Source: JBHHYN01 sp046757565
Lineage (GTDB): Bacteria > Pseudomonadota > Gammaproteobacteria > Eutrophobiales > Eutrophobiaceae
Length of the DNA: 15,232 nucleotides
Direction of reading: 5' to 3'
Assembly: GCA_046757565.1 (NCBI GenBank)
Contig: JBHHYN010000066.1
Span: forward strand, 1 to 15,232
Shown here in pieces: positions 12,492 through 15,232 of this stretch. The translations under genes were made by a program, and so were the position numbers. A model generated the notes under the pieces. The model was not told the origin of the DNA. It ran no database searches and saw nothing but the letters and a program-made list of their open reading frames with translations. The stretch's first letter is position 1, and every line of letters begins with the position of its first letter.

Positions 12492-15232
12492 ATGCAGCAA
12501 CAGCGACCGGCCAGATTGATCAAGGGCAAACCCGGGGAGCGCCGGCAAACCTCTGCGCAACCGTTGTCTGCGCCGTTACCGTTGCCATTACTGAAGCCCC
12601 TTGCCGCATGTATCCGTAAGGCTACACTGCCTGCCGCCGGCCTGCTGCTGGGCCTGAACGCAGGTACGATTTTCGCTGCGCCCCAGGGCGGACAGGTGGT
12701 GGGTGGTCAGGGCAACATCACCACGCCCAATGCCACCACCACCACGATCAATCAACAGTCGCAGAACCTTGCCATCGACTGGACCAGTTTTAATATCGCC
12801 CGGCATGAGCTGGTACAGTTCAACCAGCCCTCGGCCTCCGCCTCCGCCCTGAACCGTATCTACGATCAGAACCCGAGCCAGATCCAGGGCGCCCTGCGCG
12901 CCAACGGCAACGTTCTGCTGGTCAATCCGAATGGTGTCTTTTTCGGGCCGACCGCCTCCGTCAAGGTGGGTTCGCTGGTGGCCTCCGGCCTCAATATCAC
13001 CACTGAGGATTTCATGGCCGGCAACTACCACTTCCAGACGCCCGCAGGCGGGGAAGGCGGTCTGATAATCAACCAGGGCATACTCGCTGCCGCCACCGGC
13101 GGCTCGGTGGCATTGGTGGGCGGCGCCGTCCGTAATGAAGGCGTCATCCTGGCCACCGCCGGCCAGGTCACCCTGGCGGCCGGTAAAACCATGACCATGG
13201 ACTTCGACGGTGACGGCCTCATCCAGTTCACGGTCGATGAAGAGGTCCTGCAGAACGCCCACGTGCTGGATGATGCCGTTAGCAACAGCGGTGCGATCCA
13301 TGCCGCCGGCGGTTCGGTTTTATTAACCGGCAAGGCCGCGAAAGATGTCTTTACCCATGTTGTCAACAATGAAGGAGTCATCCGTGCCGGTCGCATTGAA
13401 AACCAGGGCGGCACCATCAGACTTATCGCCGCCGGCAACAGTAACTCGTTAATTAATACCGGTACCCTGGACGCCGCCGGCCAGGGCGGCGACGGTGGCA
13501 CAGTCGAGCTTTCCTCCACTGACACCACCATTGTTGCCGGGCAAGGCAGCATCGATGCCTCATCCATCGACGCCGGCGGCGGCACGATCCAGCTCCTCGG
13601 TGACAAGGTCGGTCTGTTTGATACCGCGACTATCGATGCCTCCGGCGCCACCGGCGGCGGCACGGTTCTAATCGGTGGCGATTACCAGGGTAGCAACCCC
13701 GATATTCAAAATGCCACAGTAACCTATGTCGGTGAAGACGCATCTATCAAAGCGGATGCAACAAGTAATGGGGCTGGCGGCAAGGTTGTTGTCTGGGCCG
13801 ATGATACAACACGTTTTTACGGGACGGCGACCGCGCTAGGCGGTAAAGAATCCGGTGATGGCGGTCTTATTGAAACGTCAGGTAAACGTTCTCTCGATGT
13901 GAGCGGTAGCCGGACTGATGCAAGCGCATTCAATGGTGAAGCAGGAACGTGGTTACTGGATCCGGTCAGTGTCACCATTACTACAGCAGCTACGTTAAAT
14001 GGCGTATTCGGTGGCCTCAATCCTGATATTTTTACGCCCGGCGCTACCGGCGCATTAATCAATAATACAGACATCGAAAATCGCCTGAACGGGGTGGTTG
14101 GTGCCGGTGGTGCTTCAGGTACGAATGTCACCATCACCACCGACGACGGGGGCGTACTGGCGGAAGCGGGTGATGTTACTCAGGCTGCGGGGGCAACCAT
14201 CTCCCATACCGCCAATACCAATGTCACCCTGCGCATCGATGCGGCGGGTACGATCAATATCAGTGAAAACATCACCTCGACGACGGGCACCTTGAATGTC
14301 GATCTGAATGCCAACGACAACAGCGGCACTCAAAACGATCCCAATACCGCCGTAGGTGATGTCATTATCTCCGCCACTGTCAATACCAATGGCGGGACCT
14401 TCGATAGCAGTGGCGTCAACTTCAACAGTACCGCCGGCACCATCACCACCGGCGCAGGTATTGTAACCATCACCCACACCGGCACGGTGGATCTTGGCGC
14501 CATAACCACCAGCGGCGCGTCGATTTCAGCCACGGCCGGTGGACTACTGACTGTCCAACAGGCGATTAATTCAGGCACCGGCGTGCTCAATATCGATCTT
14601 ACTGGTGTCGGTGTCGATCTGTCCATGGCGACGTCCGACATCTCCCATGGCACCGGCGCCAGTCAGATCCGGATCGATGCCGGTACCGGCAACTTCAACA
14701 TGGCAGCGGGCGCAAGCATCATCTCCAGCGAAGGTGATGTGTTGATTGCTGCGGACACGGTCAGTTTGGACGCCACAAGTTCAGTCCAGACCCCACAGGT
14801 CAACTCCGGCATTGCCATTGCCCCGTCGACGGTGTCCCAAGCCATCAACCTGGGCGCCGGGGCGACGACCGGATTCGCCCTCACGGACGTGGAACTGAAT
14901 ACCCTGGATTCCAATGTTTATCAGATCGGATCCAGTGCTGCCGGATTTCCGTTTACCGGCGCGACCACCGGCAACATCACCCTGGTGGGCAACTGGACGC
15001 CCGATTTTGCCGCCAATAACCCGTTCATCCGATTATTTACCACCGGGGCCATCGCCGACAGCGGCATAGCGGCGTTGGATCTTGGCACGAGCAGTGTCGA
15101 TCTGGTGCTGGGTTTTGCCAGTTCCGTCACGTTCGATAATGCCGGCCATGATTTCGTCACCATTGCCACCCAGGGGAACCCCGGTACCATCAATATTAAC
15201 GATGGGGTGGGCAGCATGACCGTCGGCACGGT
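12492..15232 (+). CDS. TpsA exoprotein: filamentous-haemagglutinin/adhesin N-terminus (partial at 3' edge)
   Basis: The frame is open from ATG 12492 to the window end (913 codons), so this is the N-terminal part of a larger protein. An in-frame TGA at 12465 with no start codon between fixes the start, although the only ribosome-site-like bases (CAGG, 12478-12481) are rather distant. A long signal region follows: basic residues 1-45, then a hydrophobic core with cleavage near FAA-PQGG (63/64). The TPS/haemagglutination-activity domain (about 64-330) shows INQQSQNLAIDWTSFNI, LNRIYDQNPSQIQGAL and NPNGVFFGP (145-153), the secretion signal read by TpsB. Beyond it are Gly/Ala/Thr-rich beta-helix-like repeats, including GGKVVVWADDTTRFYG and GTWLLDP. 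It is presumably exported by the TpsB encoded upstream and displayed or released as an adhesin; target and C-terminal activity are not visible. Long minus-strand frames across it are artefacts of its Gly/Ala/Thr codons. Confidence 0.93.
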   Translation, partial: MQQQRPARLIKGKPGERRQTSAQPLSAPLPLPLLKPLAACIRKATLPAAGLLLGLNAGTIFAAPQGGQVVGGQGNITTPNATTTTINQQSQNLAIDWTSFNIARHELVQFNQPSASASALNRIYDQNPSQIQGALRANGNVLLVNPNGVFFGPTASVKVGSLVASGLNITTEDFMAGNYHFQTPAGGEGGLIINQGILAAATGGSVALVGGAVRNEGVILATAGQVTLAAGKTMTMDFDGDGLIQFTVDEEVLQNAHVLDDAVSNSGAIHAAGGSVLLTGKAAKDVFTHVVNNEGVIRAGRIENQGGTIRLIAAGNSNSLINTGTLDAAGQGGDGGTVELSSTDTTIVAGQGSIDASSIDAGGGTIQLLGDKVGLFDTATIDASGATGGGTVLIGGDYQGSNPDIQNATVTYVGEDASIKADATSNGAGGKVVVWADDTTRFYGTATALGGKESGDGGLIETSGKRSLDVSGSRTDASAFNGEAGTWLLDPVSVTITTAATLNGVFGGLNPDIFTPGATGALINNTDIENRLNGVVGAGGASGTNVTITTDDGGVLAEAGDVTQAAGATISHTANTNVTLRIDAAGTINISENITSTTGTLNVDLNANDNSGTQNDPNTAVGDVIISATVNTNGGTFDSSGVNFNSTAGTITTGAGIVTITHTGTVDLGAITTSGASISATAGGLLTVQQAINSGTGVLNIDLTGVGVDLSMATSDISHGTGASQIRIDAGTGNFNMAAGASIISSEGDVLIAADTVSLDATSSVQTPQVNSGIAIAPSTVSQAINLGAGATTGFALTDVELNTLDSNVYQIGSSAAGFPFTGATTGNITLVGNWTPDFAANNPFIRLFTTGAIADSGIAALDLGTSSVDLVLGFASSVTFDNAGHDFVTIATQGNPGTININDGVGSMTVGT

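Noticed and set aside
12588..13663. Long minus-strand open frames opposite tpsA (237 and 212 residues), and further ones to the window end.
   Set aside because: They mirror the Gly/Ala/Thr/Val codon bias of tpsA, have no domain or ribosome site, and overlap one another; the plus frame carries unmistakable TPS-domain motifs.

Overview
The window comes from a Gram-negative bacterium with an outer membrane. It carries an MlaA lipoprotein, a complete two-partner secretion pair (TpsB pore and TpsA exoprotein) and a parvulin-type periplasmic chaperone. The moderately GC-rich composition and the gene families suggest a gammaproteobacterium, perhaps of the Chromatiales/Thiotrichales kind. That placement is inference; no marker gene is present.

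Layout. Positions 1-87 look like the last codons of an upstream gene that overlaps mlaA (84-824) through an ATGA junction. Converging on mlaA is a four-gene minus-strand operon running from about 7690 down to 831. In transcription order it encodes a class III nucleotidyl cyclase with a C-terminal FHA domain, a PP2C-type phosphatase, a 1439-residue membrane Ser/Thr kinase ending in a formylglycine-generating-enzyme-like (FGE) domain, and a small single-pass membrane protein. A good sigma-70-like promoter and a 5'-UTR hairpin precede it. This is the most system-like part of the window: kinase, phosphatase, phosphothreonine reader and cyclic-nucleotide output in one transcript. The kinase has TxxD sequences in its activation loop and linker that could be docking sites for the FHA domain.

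From 7880 the plus strand encodes a secreted parvulin-like prolyl isomerase (7880-8953). It converges on an unrecognised secreted 244-residue protein (8975-9709, minus) that has a TonB-box-like EEVVVTGSRI segment just after its signal peptide. The 504-base divergent region that follows holds a large, well-paired imperfect palindrome (9827-9904).

The last third is a two-partner secretion locus: tpsB (10214-12001) and the first 913 codons of a large tpsA (12492 to the window edge). The 490-base gap between them contains a 265-bp MITE-like element with terminal inverted repeats and a perfect 9-bp target duplication. A second palindromic repeat is nested inside it. Next come a candidate promoter and a perfect 25-bp tandem duplication just upstream of tpsA. 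TpsB would recognise the TpsA N-terminal TPS domain in the periplasm and export it; the PpiC-like chaperone could help periplasmic transit, but nothing in the sequence proves that link.
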